Assembly: GCF_002796985.1 (NCBI RefSeq)
Contig: NZ_PEKX01000004.1
Span: 248,073 to 312,072 of the forward strand
DNA: 64,000 nucleotides
DNA from: Pseudomonas sp.
GTDB taxonomy: Bacteria > Pseudomonadota > Gammaproteobacteria > Pseudomonadales > Pseudomonadaceae
Reading direction: 5' to 3'
Of the stretch, positions 24,551-33,405 are shown one piece after another (within the stretch, counting starts at the first letter, position 1; every line of letters begins with the position of its first letter). A program made the translations under genes and the position numbers. The notes under the pieces were generated by a model. It did not search any database and was not told the origin of the DNA. It saw only the letters and a list, made by a program, of their open reading frames with translations.

Positions 24551-27500
24551 ATGAATTTTTCCCAGTTCTTCATCCAGCGGCCGATCTTCGCTGCCGTGCT
24601 TTCGCTGATCATTCTGATCGGCGGGGCCATCTCGCTGTTCCAGCTACCGATCAGCGAATACCCCGAAGTGGTCCCGCCCACCGTGGTGGTGCGCGCCAAC
24701 TTCCCCGGCGCCAACCCCAAGGTGATCGGCGAAACCGTCGCCGCGCCGCTGGAACAGGCCATCACCGGCGTCGAGAACATGCTCTACATGTCCTCGCAGT
24801 CCACCGCCGACGGCAAGATGACCCTGACCATCACCTTCGCCCTGGGCACCGACCTGGACAACGCGCAGGTGCAGGTGCAGAACCGCGTCACCCGTACGCA
24901 GCCCAAGCTGCCCGAGGAAGTCACGCGGATCGGCATCACCGTCGACAAGGCCTCGCCCGACCTGACCATGGTCGTGCACCTGACCTCGCCGGATAACCGC
25001 TACGACATGCTCTACCTGTCCAACTACGCCATCCTCAACATCAAGGATGAGCTGGCGCGCCTGGACGGTGTGGGCGACGTGCAGCTGTTCGGCATGGGCG
25101 ACTACTCCCTGCGCGTCTGGCTGGACCCGAACAAGGTCGCCTCGCGCAACCTGACCGCCACCGACGTGGTCGCGGCGATCCGCGAGCAGAACCGCCAGGT
25201 CGCCGCCGGTTCCCTCGGCGCCCCGCCGTCGCCGAGCGACACCAGCTTCCAGCTGTCGATCAACACCCAGGGTCGCCTGGTCACCGAGGAAGAGTTCGAG
25301 AACATCATCATCCGCAGCGGCCCGGACGGCGAGATCACCCGCCTGAAAGACATCGCCCGCGTCGAACTCGGCTCCAGCCAGTACGCCCTGCGTTCGCTGC
25401 TGGACAACCAGCCGGCGGTCGCCATCCCGATCTTCCAGCGTCCCGGTTCCAACGCCATCGCCATCTCCAACCTGGTGCGCGAGAAGATGGCCGAGCTGAA
25501 GAAGGACTTCCCCCAGGGCGTGGACTATTCCATCGTCTACGACCCGACCATCTTCGTCCGTGGCTCCATCGAAGCCGTGGTGCACACCCTGTTCGAAGCG
25601 CTGATCCTGGTGGTGCTGGTGGTCGTGCTGTTCCTGCAGACCTGGCGCGCCTCGATCATCCCGCTGGCCGCCGTGCCGGTGTCGCTGATCGGCACCTTCG
25701 CGGTGATGCACTTCTTCGGCTTCTCGCTCAACGCGCTGTCGCTGTTCGGCCTGGTGCTGGCCATCGGCATCGTGGTGGACGACGCCATCGTCGTGGTGGA
25801 AAACGTCGAACGGAACATCGGACTGGGCCTCACCCCCATCGAGGCGACCAAGCGCGCCATGAAGGAAGTGACCGGGCCGATCATCGCCACCGCGCTGGTG
25901 CTGTGCGCCGTGTTCATCCCCACCGCGTTCATCTCCGGCCTCACCGGGCAGTTCTACCGGCAGTTCGCTCTGACCATCGCGATCTCCACGGTGATCTCCG
26001 CGTTCAACTCGCTGACCCTGTCGCCCGCGCTGGCCGCCGTGCTGCTCAAGGGGCACCACGAGCCGAAGGACCGCTTCTCGGTGCTGCTGGACAAGCTGCT
26101 GGGCAGCTGGTTGTTCCGCCCGTTCAACCGCTTCTTCGACCGCGCCAGCCACGGCTATGTCGGCACCGTGAGCCGCGTGCTGCGTGGCAGCTCCATTGCA
26201 CTGATCCTCTATGCGGGGCTGATCGGCCTGACCTACCTGGGCTTCTCCAGTACCCCGACCGGCTTCGTGCCGCAGCAGGACAAGCAGTACCTGGTGGCCT
26301 TCGCGCAACTGCCCGACGCCGCCACGCTGGACCGTACCGAAGCGGTGATCAAGCGCATGTCGGAAATCGCCGGCAAGCACCCGGGCATCGAGCACACCGT
26401 GTCCTTCCCTGGCCTGTCGATCAACGGCTTCACCAACAGCCCCAACAGCGGCATCGTCTTCACCCCGCTCAAGGACTTCAGCGAGCGCAAGGGGCCGGGC
26501 ATGTCGGCCAACGAGATCGCCGCCGAGCTGAACAAGCAGTTCGCGGATATCCAGGACGCCTACATCGCCATCTTCCCGCCGCCGCCGGTACAGGGGCTGG
26601 GCACCATCGGCGGCTTCCGCCTGCAGATCGAGGACCGTGGCAACGCCGGTTACGAGGAGCTCTACGCGCAAACCCAGAACATCCTCAACAAGGCCCGCGC
26701 GCTGCCGGAGCTGAACCCCATGTCGGTGTTCACCAGCTACCAGGTGAACGTGCCGCAGGTGGATGCCGCCATCGACCGCGAGAAGGCCAAGACCCACGGC
26801 GTGGCGATCAGCGATATCTTCGACACTCTGCAGGTCTACCTCGGCTCGCTGTACGCGAACGACTTCAACCGCTTCGGCCGCACCTACCAGGTGAACGTCC
26901 AGGGCGAGCAGCAGTTCCGTCTCGAACCCGAGCAGATCGGCCAGCTGAAGGTGCGCAACAACCTGGGTGAAATGGTGCCGCTGGCCACCTTCATCAAGAT
27001 CAGCGACACCTCCGGTCCCGACCGCGTGATGCACTACAACGGCTTCATTACCGCCGAGATCAACGGCGCCGCCGCACCGGGCTACAGCTCCGGCCAGGCC
27101 GAGGCCGCCATCGAGCGCCTGCTCAAGCAGGAGCTGCCCAATGGCATGACCTACGAATGGACCGAGCTGACCTACCAGCAGATCCTCGCCGGTAACTCCG
27201 CGATCTACGTGTTCCCGCTCTGCGTGCTGCTCGCCTTCCTGGTGCTGGCTGCGCTGTACGAGAGCTGGGGCCTGCCACTGGCGGTGATCCTGATCGTGCC
27301 GATGACCCTGCTGTCGGCCATTGCGGGCGTGATCCTGTCTGGTGGCGACAACAACATCTTCACCCAGATCGGCCTGATCGTACTGGTGGGCCTGGCGTGC
27401 AAGAACGCGATCCTGATCGTCGAGTTCGCCAAGGACAAGCAGGACGAAGGCATGGACCGCCTGAGCGCGGTACTGGAAGCCTGCCGCCTGCGTCTGCGGC

Positions 27501-27754
27501 CGATCCTGATGACCTCCATCGCCTTCATCATGGGTGTGGTACCGCTGGTGCTGTCGTCCGGCGCCGGCGCCGAAATGCGCCATGCCATGGGTGTCGCGGT
27601 GTTCTCCGGGATGCTCGGCGTGACCTTCTTCGGCCTGCTGCTGACCCCGGTGTTCTATGTGCTGATCCGCCGCTTCATGGAAGAGCGTGAAGCGAAGAAA
27701 CAAGCGCGTGCCGCCCTGAGCCACACGACCCATAACGAGGCCCACCAGGCATGA
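24551..27754 (+). CDS. mexF: MexF, RND inner-membrane efflux transporter
   Basis: 1067 residues, HAE-1 family. Starts at ATG 24551 (MNFSQFFIQRPIFAAVLSLI); the frame is open further upstream without family match. Twelve transmembrane helices with two large periplasmic loops. The proton-relay aspartates lie in TM4 (GIVVDDAIVVVENVER, about residues 403-418) and the conserved TM10-11 region (GLACKNAILIVEFAKD) is intact. Its stop codon overlaps the oprN start (ATGA), so translation is coupled. Confidence 0.96.
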   Translation: MNFSQFFIQRPIFAAVLSLIILIGGAISLFQLPISEYPEVVPPTVVVRANFPGANPKVIGETVAAPLEQAITGVENMLYMSSQSTADGKMTLTITFALGTDLDNAQVQVQNRVTRTQPKLPEEVTRIGITVDKASPDLTMVVHLTSPDNRYDMLYLSNYAILNIKDELARLDGVGDVQLFGMGDYSLRVWLDPNKVASRNLTATDVVAAIREQNRQVAAGSLGAPPSPSDTSFQLSINTQGRLVTEEEFENIIIRSGPDGEITRLKDIARVELGSSQYALRSLLDNQPAVAIPIFQRPGSNAIAISNLVREKMAELKKDFPQGVDYSIVYDPTIFVRGSIEAVVHTLFEALILVVLVVVLFLQTWRASIIPLAAVPVSLIGTFAVMHFFGFSLNALSLFGLVLAIGIVVDDAIVVVENVERNIGLGLTPIEATKRAMKEVTGPIIATALVLCAVFIPTAFISGLTGQFYRQFALTIAISTVISAFNSLTLSPALAAVLLKGHHEPKDRFSVLLDKLLGSWLFRPFNRFFDRASHGYVGTVSRVLRGSSIALILYAGLIGLTYLGFSSTPTGFVPQQDKQYLVAFAQLPDAATLDRTEAVIKRMSEIAGKHPGIEHTVSFPGLSINGFTNSPNSGIVFTPLKDFSERKGPGMSANEIAAELNKQFADIQDAYIAIFPPPPVQGLGTIGGFRLQIEDRGNAGYEELYAQTQNILNKARALPELNPMSVFTSYQVNVPQVDAAIDREKAKTHGVAISDIFDTLQVYLGSLYANDFNRFGRTYQVNVQGEQQFRLEPEQIGQLKVRNNLGEMVPLATFIKISDTSGPDRVMHYNGFITAEINGAAAPGYSSGQAEAAIERLLKQELPNGMTYEWTELTYQQILAGNSAIYVFPLCVLLAFLVLAALYESWGLPLAVILIVPMTLLSAIAGVILSGGDNNIFTQIGLIVLVGLACKNAILIVEFAKDKQDEGMDRLSAVLEACRLRLRPILMTSIAFIMGVVPLVLSSGAGAEMRHAMGVAVFSGMLGVTFFGLLLTPVFYVLIRRFMEEREAKKQARAALSHTTHNEAHQA

Positions 27755-29187
27755 GCGTCATGACCATGAATGCTGTGAGCAAGAATGCCGTGAAACTGTT
27801 CGTCCCCTCCCTGCTCGCGCTGGCCCTCAGCGCGTGCATGGTCGGCCCTGACTACCAGAAGCCGGACACCGCGCCGGCCCAGCTGGACGGCAACGCCCAG
27901 GTGCAGAACTACGACCGCAGCCGTTACGAAGACGCCTGGTGGAAGCAATTCGACGACCCGGTACTGACCCAGTTGGTCGACCAATCACTCCAGGAAAACC
28001 GCGAGCTGCGCGTGGCCTATGCCCGCGTGCTGGCTTCGCGAGCGATCCGCGACGACGTCGCCAACAACCGTTTCCCTACCGTCACCAGCCGCGCCGAAGG
28101 CCAGGTCGGCAAAGGCCAGGTGCCCGGCCAGACCGAGGACCGGGTCAACCAGGAGCGCTACGACCTGGGCCTGGACATGATCTGGGAAGTCGACCTGTTC
28201 GGCCGTGTGCGCCGCCAGCTGGAATCCAGCGACGCGCAGAGCGAAGCCATCGTCGCCGACCTGCAGCAGTTGCAGGTCAGCCTGATCGCCGAGCTGGCCG
28301 ACGCCTACGGGCAACTGCGTGGCGCGCAACTGCGCGAAAGCATTGCCAGGAGCAACCTGGAGAACCAGCGCGAATCCCGCGACCTGACCATTCAGCTGCG
28401 TGACGCTGGCGTGGGTAACGAGCTGGACGTGCAGCGCGCCGAAGCGCGCCTGGCCGCCACCGAAGCCAGCGTGCCGCAACTGCAGGCCGAAGAAGTGCGC
28501 CAGCGCAACCGCATCGCCACCCTCCTCGGCCAGCGCCCGGATGCACTGACCGTCGACCTGGCGCCGAAGAAACTGCCGGCCATCGCCAAGGCCCTGCCGA
28601 TTGGCGACCCCGGCGAGCTGCTGCGCCGCCGTCCGGACATCGCCTCCGCCGAGCGCCGCCTGGCGGCCGCCACCGCGGACGTGGGCGTGGCCACCGCCGA
28701 CCTGTTCCCGAAGGTCAGCCTCGGCGGCTTCCTCGGCTACACCGCCGGCCGTGGCTCGCAGATCGGTTCGTCCGCCGCCAGCGCCTGGGGCGTGGCCCCG
28801 AGCATCACCTGGGCGGCCTTCGACCTGGGCAGCGTGCGGGCCCGCCTGCGCGCTTCCAAGGCGGATGCCGATGGCGCCTTGGCGACCTACGAACAGCAGG
28901 TGCTGCTGGCCCTGGAAGAGTCGTCGAACGCCTTCAGCGACTACGGCAAGCGCCAGCAGCGCCTGGTGTCGCTGGTGCGCCAGTCCGAAGCCAGCCGCAA
29001 CGCCGCGCAGCAAGCCGGCCTGCAATACCGCGAAGGCACCGTGGACTTCCTCAACCTGCTGGACGCCGAGCGCGAACAGTTGGCCGCCGAGGACGCCCAG
29101 GCCCTGGCGGAAGTCGACGTGTATCGCGGCATCGTGGCGATTTACAAGGCCCTTGGCGGCGGCTGGCAGCCGACGCCGGCGGCCTGA
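27751..29187 (+). CDS. oprN: OprN, outer-membrane channel of MexEF-OprN
   Basis: TolC/NodT-type factor of 478 residues. Lipoprotein signal with Cys near 29 (ALALSACMVGPDYQKP). Two repeated halves with long helices and the family segments GYTAGRGSQIGSS and RRRPDIASAERRLAAATADVG. Overlaps mexF by four bases; followed by two hairpins, the second a terminator. Confidence 0.94.
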   Translation: MSVMTMNAVSKNAVKLFVPSLLALALSACMVGPDYQKPDTAPAQLDGNAQVQNYDRSRYEDAWWKQFDDPVLTQLVDQSLQENRELRVAYARVLASRAIRDDVANNRFPTVTSRAEGQVGKGQVPGQTEDRVNQERYDLGLDMIWEVDLFGRVRRQLESSDAQSEAIVADLQQLQVSLIAELADAYGQLRGAQLRESIARSNLENQRESRDLTIQLRDAGVGNELDVQRAEARLAATEASVPQLQAEEVRQRNRIATLLGQRPDALTVDLAPKKLPAIAKALPIGDPGELLRRRPDIASAERRLAAATADVGVATADLFPKVSLGGFLGYTAGRGSQIGSSAASAWGVAPSITWAAFDLGSVRARLRASKADADGALATYEQQVLLALEESSNAFSDYGKRQQRLVSLVRQSEASRNAAQQAGLQYREGTVDFLNLLDAEREQLAAEDAQALAEVDVYRGIVAIYKALGGGWQPTPAA

Positions 29188-29199
29188 TCGATCCTCCCC

Positions 29200-29261
29200 G
29201 GTCGAGAATTTCTCGACCTTCTGGCCCTGCGGTCTGACGCTCCGGACCGTGGGGCTTTTTT
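29200..29261 (+). terminator. Terminator region after oprN
   Basis: A short perfect stem GGTCGAGA / TCTCGACC (29200-29218) followed by a longer imperfect hairpin (GCCCTGCGGTC at 29224-29234 with GACCGTGGGGC at 29245-29255) that runs into seven T residues. Confidence 0.8.
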
Positions 29262-29453
29262 ATGTCCGGATGGACAGGTTCTGGCGCAACCCGTCACCTT
29301 CTGACGCGGAGGGGCCAGCGCAGAGGGACGTTGGTTCCAGAATCTGTCAGAAACCTAGATACCGATCAGTATTTTCCGATAGCAATCGGAAATAAGCTGA
29401 AGCCGGTTCGAATTCAGAATTCACTGACGTCACGAATCAGGGAAATCCGCTCA

Positions 29454-29648
29454 GTGTCCAGCGCCGAGGTCGACAGTACCCCATCGAAGTCCACCCACGA
29501 GGAATTGTGCAAACTGCTGCAATGCGTCCGCCGTGGCGAGGTCATTCACCCCCACCTGAAGGAACTGCTCGTGCATCTTGGATTCGCCGAATACCGCTTC
29601 CTGGCGTTGGCACTCACTGACAAGGGCCGGCAACTGGTCGGCCCCTGA
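29454..29648 (+). CDS. Small hypothetical protein
   Basis: 64 residues from GTG 29454 (SSAEVDSTPSKSTHEELCKLL), with GGGAAA about eight bases upstream. The open frame extends back to 29262, but that part is low-quality and follows the oprN terminator. The C-terminal two thirds (LLQCVRRGEVIHPHLKELLV, ALALTDKGRQL) look like a small winged-helix-like domain: two helices and a hairpin with an L-T-x-K-G-R end as in many small DNA-binding proteins. That is only a resemblance. Function unknown. Confidence 0.55.
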   Translation: MSSAEVDSTPSKSTHEELCKLLQCVRRGEVIHPHLKELLVHLGFAEYRFLALALTDKGRQLVGP

Positions 29649-29766
29649 AGCTTGGGTTGAACGCTGCGGCCCGCTATGATCCGGACCCGCCTGCCAGGGA
29701 TCAAAGTTGCTCTACCCGGTCCTGGCCTAAGCTTTATCTATCGGATATTTCAGACAAGGACTCGCC

Positions 29767-29967
29767 GTGGACGCCACTGCTCATTTCATTCCCCTGGACC
29801 CCACGTCCCTCTTCATCACCCTCGGCATCATCGTCTTCGGCATGTTCATGCTGGGCATCGGCTTCACCATCCGCCAGCGCCCGGTGGGTGTGTTCCTGAT
29901 GTGGGTCGGCACGCTGAGCATGCTGTCGATCATCGCTTACCGCATCTACGTCGCCACCTCGGTCTAG
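29767..29967 (+). CDS. Small membrane protein, unknown function
   Basis: 66 residues with two predicted membrane helices (SLFITLGIIVFGMFMLGIGF, about 14-33, and GVFLMWVGTLSMLSIIAYRI, about 41-60) joined by a short basic loop (TIRQRPV) that would face the cytoplasm. ATG 29767 is preceded by AAGGA about seven bases upstream. No family recognised beyond a small conserved-looking membrane protein. A REP pair follows. Confidence 0.65.
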   Translation: MDATAHFIPLDPTSLFITLGIIVFGMFMLGIGFTIRQRPVGVFLMWVGTLSMLSIIAYRIYVATSV

Positions 29968-29989
29968 GCCGAGGCACGCCTGAAAACCA

Positions 29990-30052
29990 TCGCGGACGGA
30001 GTCCGCTCCTACGATAAGTGAAGGCCCGCGTAGGAGCGGACTCCGTCCGCGA
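29990..30052. repeat. REP pair, GTAGGAGCGGAC family
   Basis: Inverted units 29990-30012 and 30030-30052 between convergent genes. Confidence 0.88.
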
Positions 30053-30080
30053 TTGGCATCCGACGACTCCGAATCCCCCG

Positions 30081-31289
30081 CTATCGCGCCATCGCCCGCG
30101 CATAGCCTTTGGGCGAGAAGCGCAGGGTCACGCCCAGCATCAACACCACCGACACCGCCAGCAGGATCCAGGAATCCTGGAAGCTGCCGGTGCTGTCGCG
30201 CAGCCAGCCGGTGACGTAGGGCACGATGCCGGTGACGATAAAACCGATGCCCTGCACGAAGGCCGCCAGGCGTCCGGCCGCGCCAGCGTCGGCGAGGTGA
30301 TCCAGGGTCAGGGTGAGGCTCAGGGCGAAACAGGCGCCGAGGCCGTAGCCAATCAGCCCTACCCAAAGGCCCGGCAGATGCAGCGGCGCCGAGATCAGCC
30401 CGACGAACCCGGCGAGCTGGATCAGCAGGCACAGGCACAGCCAACCACGGCGATCCAGCGAACCACGGATCAGCAGCGGGATGCTCAGTGCGGCAATCAC
30501 CTGGAAGATGGTCATCAGGCCGATCAGTTGGCCGCTCGCCTGGGCCGTCCAGCCCAACTGCCGGTAATACACCGGCAGCCACGCCACCATGCTGGTGTAG
30601 CCGCCATTGATCAGCCCGAAGTACAGCGCCAGCAGCCAGGCGCGGCGGCTACCGAAGTAGTGCTGGGCCTTCTGCCCTGGCGGCGCGGCCACGGGTGTTT
30701 CCCGCGGGCGTGCCACGGTCCACAGCAGCAGGCCGACGATGGCCAGTAGCAGCCAGGCACCCAGGCCGTCCTGCCAGCGTTGGAAGTGCTCCGAGACCAC
30801 CGGCGCCAGCACCGCCGCGCTGCCGCCGCCAGCCATCAGCGACGCCGAGTAAAGGCCCATGGCGGACGGCACCTTGTGCGGGAACCAGCGCTTGATCACC
30901 CCTGGCACAAACGCCTGAATCACCGCCACACCACAGCCCGCCAGCACCGCGCTGGCGATCAGGGCGAAGCCGCTGTCCAGCAGCAGCCGCCAGAAGCACG
31001 CCGCGCCGATGGCCAGCAGGCCGAGCACCATACCCCGGCTCTCGCCCAGGCGCGGGCCGACCCAGGGCAGGCCCAGGGCGAACAGGCCCATGCACAGCAC
31101 CGGCAGCACCGTGAGCATCGACAGGCCCTGGAAACCAAGGCCGGTGGCCTCGTGGATATCCGCCAGCAGCGGGCCGATGGACGTGAGGATCGGCCGCAGG
31201 TTGATGCCCAGCGCGACGATCACCAGCAGGCCGATCCAGCCGGCGTGGCTGTTGCTCTGTTCTGCCGGCAGGGCCATGCCACGGCTCAC
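30081..31289 (-). CDS. MFS transporter, CynX/NimT (cyanate/nitroimidazole) subfamily
   Basis: 402 residues from GTG 31289, which has GGAG eight bases upstream and overlaps the deaminase stop (GTGA); ATG 31277 lacks a ribosome site. Twelve predicted helices. The start GWIGLLVIVALGINLRP and the GPLLADIHEATGL that follows are typical of the CynX/NimT branch of the major facilitator superfamily. Third gene of an ankyrin-deaminase-MFS set, so it may move a purine-like or cyanate-like compound acted on by the deaminase; that is inference. Confidence 0.85.
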   Translation of the reverse strand: MSRGMALPAEQSNSHAGWIGLLVIVALGINLRPILTSIGPLLADIHEATGLGFQGLSMLTVLPVLCMGLFALGLPWVGPRLGESRGMVLGLLAIGAACFWRLLLDSGFALIASAVLAGCGVAVIQAFVPGVIKRWFPHKVPSAMGLYSASLMAGGGSAAVLAPVVSEHFQRWQDGLGAWLLLAIVGLLLWTVARPRETPVAAPPGQKAQHYFGSRRAWLLALYFGLINGGYTSMVAWLPVYYRQLGWTAQASGQLIGLMTIFQVIAALSIPLLIRGSLDRRGWLCLCLLIQLAGFVGLISAPLHLPGLWVGLIGYGLGACFALSLTLTLDHLADAGAAGRLAAFVQGIGFIVTGIVPYVTGWLRDSTGSFQDSWILLAVSVVLMLGVTLRFSPKGYARAMAR

Positions 31290-31741
31290 GAACGCTGCTC
31301 CTGCCAATACTCGTACAGCCCGTTCTCGTCGCCGGGACGCAAGGCGCGCAGCGACACGGCCTGCCATTGCGGCGGCTGGGTCATCTGCTGGTACACGGTG
31401 GCGGTCGACAGCCCGAACGGCTCGCCATCGTCGTTGGAATAGGCGAAGTACGCGCCCTCCACGCCGCACAAGTGCATGGCCGCCAGGCACATCGGGCACG
31501 GGTGGCCGCTGGCGTAGATCACGCAGCCGTCCAGGCGCGAGGAGCCCAGCACCGCCGAGGCGCGGCGGATCGCCAGCAGTTCGGCGTGGGCGGTAGGGTC
31601 GAGATCCAGGTGGATGGCGTTGGCGGCGCGGGCGATCACCCGGCCGTCCTTGACCAGCACGGCGCCGAACGGGCGGCCGCCGGCCTGGATGTTGTCGCGG
31701 GCCAGTTGCAGGGCCTCGCGCATGAAGACTTCGTGTGACAT
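31286..31741 (-). CDS. Nucleoside/guanine deaminase (CDA fold)
   Basis: Zinc hydrolytic deaminase of 151 residues from ATG 31741 (GGA seven bases upstream; a TTG 12 bases earlier is less likely). Zinc site: His and catalytic Glu in TAHAELLAI (about 54-62) and two Cys in GHPCPMCLAAM (about 83-93). Overall form matches the guanine deaminase / tRNA-adenosine-deaminase-like family; the small size and lack of RNA-binding extension favour a free-base or nucleoside substrate. Translation is coupled to the MFS gene downstream, and the ankyrin gene lies 16 bases upstream. Confidence 0.88.
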   Translation of the reverse strand: MSHEVFMREALQLARDNIQAGGRPFGAVLVKDGRVIARAANAIHLDLDPTAHAELLAIRRASAVLGSSRLDGCVIYASGHPCPMCLAAMHLCGVEGAYFAYSNDDGEPFGLSTATVYQQMTQPPQWQAVSLRALRPGDENGLYEYWQEQRS

Positions 31742-31757
31742 GGCAGTTTCCAATCGA

Positions 31758-32393
31758 TCAATGCGCGCCGGCGATTTCCAGCATCCTGGCGATGGTGGTC
31801 TGGTTGCGCTGGCGGGCGTGTTGCAGCGGCGTGATGCCGTCGTTGTCGGCCAGGTTCAGGTTCGCCCCGGCTTCTATGAGTTGTTTCACGATGGCCTGGT
31901 GGCGCGGGCCGCCGTCGCTGAGCAGGATGGCTTCGAGCAGGCCGGTCCAGCCCAGCTTGTTGACGTGATCGGGATCGACGCCGGCCTTGAGCAGAGTCGC
32001 CACCACTTCCACATGGCCGCGCTCGCAGGCCGGGATCAGCGCCGTGCCGCCATAGCGGTTGGTGCTGCGCAGGTCGGCGCCGTGGGCCAGGGTCAGCTGG
32101 AGGATTTCCAGGTGTCCCGCCGCACCGGCCAGCAGGTAGGCGCTGTCGTGGATACGGTTCTGCCGGTTGACGTCGGCGCCAGCAGCCACCAGCAGCCGCG
32201 CAACTTCCACGCGGTTGTGGGCGGTGGCCAGCAACAGCGGCGTGTTGCCCTGCGCGTCGGTCACATCCACCGGTACGCCGCGCTTGAGCAGGGCCGTCAC
32301 TTCAGCTTCGCGGCCTTCGCTGGCGGCACCCAGCAGTGCGTCCGCCGCAGCGCGGCTGCTCACGTCTTCGGTCTGAACAGTCGGCATGTCCAT
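31758..32393 (-). CDS. Ankyrin-repeat protein
   Basis: 211 residues with about five ankyrin repeats from residue 17 onward (GNTPLLLATAHNRVEVARLL; GGTALIPACERGHVEVVATL; GITPLQHARQRNQTTIARML). No signal peptide, so it is probably cytoplasmic and mediates protein contacts. First gene of the operon with the deaminase and the MFS transporter; divergent from a LysR gene 124 bases away that probably controls the set. In other pseudomonads such proteins occur beside catalases or deaminases; a specific role is not known. Confidence 0.85.
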   Translation of the reverse strand: MDMPTVQTEDVSSRAAADALLGAASEGREAEVTALLKRGVPVDVTDAQGNTPLLLATAHNRVEVARLLVAAGADVNRQNRIHDSAYLLAGAAGHLEILQLTLAHGADLRSTNRYGGTALIPACERGHVEVVATLLKAGVDPDHVNKLGWTGLLEAILLSDGGPRHQAIVKQLIEAGANLNLADNDGITPLQHARQRNQTTIARMLEIAGAH

Positions 32394-32517
32394 TGGCGCT
32401 CCCCCGTGACGGCTGTGGTGCCGCGACTCACGCTCGGATAAATGAAGAGGGGCAGTATGACGAAGGGATCTTCTATGCTGAAATTAAATAGAAACATGAC
32501 TTTCAGTGGGAATCACA

Positions 32518-33405
32518 ATGCTTGACCCGAACCTGCTGCGCAGCTTCGTGATGGTGGTGGATGCCGGCAATTTCACCCGCGCCGCCGAGTTGCTGCACCT
32601 CACCCAGTCCACCGTCAGCCAGCAGATCCTCCGCCTGGAACAAAGCCTGGACTGCCGATTGCTGGACCGCAGCCAGCGCCAGGTGCTGCCCACCGAACAG
32701 GGCGAACAGCTGCTGGGCTACGCGCGGCGCATCCTCGAACTGGGCTCGGAGGCACGCGAGGCACTGAGCAGCGAGCACAGCGAAGGCGTGCTGCGCCTGG
32801 GCATGCCCGAGGACTTCGCCGGCGAGCGGATGATGCCGCTGCTGGCGGCCTTCAGCGCGGAACGCCCGAGGCTGCGCCTGGAAGTCTCCAGCGGCCTCAG
32901 CCAGGAACTGCTGCGCCAGTACCGCAGCGGCGAGCTGGACCTGGCGCTGGTCAAGCAATGGGGCGCGGACAGCGACTGCCTCGCCCACTGGCCCGAACCC
33001 CTGGCCTGGCAGGACAGCGCCGCCACCCCCGCCGCCGCGCGTGATCCGCTGCCACTGGTGGTGTTCCCGCTGGGTGCGCTGTATCGCCAGGAGATGATCC
33101 ACGCCCTGGAGGCCAGCGGCCGGCGCTGGCGCATCAGCTACAGCAGCGCCAGCCTGGCGAGCCTGTCAGCGGCGGTGGCGGCGGGCATGGGCGTCAGCCT
33201 GCTGCCCCTGCGCGGCCGCCACGAAGGCCACCGCGTGCTGACCGCTGAAGATGGCTTCGCGCCCATCGAGGGGCTGGAACTGGCGCTCTACGCCCGCCCG
33301 GAACTGGGCAGCGCCGGACGCAGACTGTGCGACCAACTGCGCGAACTGTGCGCGCAGCTCGCAGCGATTGCGCCGGAAACTGAAGGGCTCAGGCCGGAAC
33401 GCTGA
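32518..33405 (+). CDS. LysR-family regulator (divergent from ankyrin-deaminase-MFS)
   Basis: 295 residues from ATG 32518 with GGGA seven bases upstream. Winged HTH at about 14-60 (NFTRAAELLHLTQSTVSQQILRLE), then a PBP-like effector domain (GVLRLGMPEDFAGERMMPLL). The effector domain looks short of the usual 200 residues but continuous. The 3' end overlaps the 3' end of the convergent MHYT-GGDEF-EAL gene by 17 bases. Confidence 0.9.
   Translation: MLDPNLLRSFVMVVDAGNFTRAAELLHLTQSTVSQQILRLEQSLDCRLLDRSQRQVLPTEQGEQLLGYARRILELGSEAREALSSEHSEGVLRLGMPEDFAGERMMPLLAAFSAERPRLRLEVSSGLSQELLRQYRSGELDLALVKQWGADSDCLAHWPEPLAWQDSAATPAAARDPLPLVVFPLGALYRQEMIHALEASGRRWRISYSSASLASLSAAVAAGMGVSLLPLRGRHEGHRVLTAEDGFAPIEGLELALYARPELGSAGRRLCDQLRELCAQLAAIAPETEGLRPER

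Noticed and set aside
24644..27745. Open frame of over 1000 codons on the minus strand opposite mexF
   Set aside because: Mirror frame of a high-GC coding region; composition is His/Gln/Arg-rich with no domain, while mexF on the plus strand is complete. The same applies to 51836-54388 (opposite muxC), 54526-57885 (opposite muxB and muxA), 61524-63989 (opposite ycaO), 13761-16127 (opposite paaZ) and 5273-6808 (opposite the AGCS gene).
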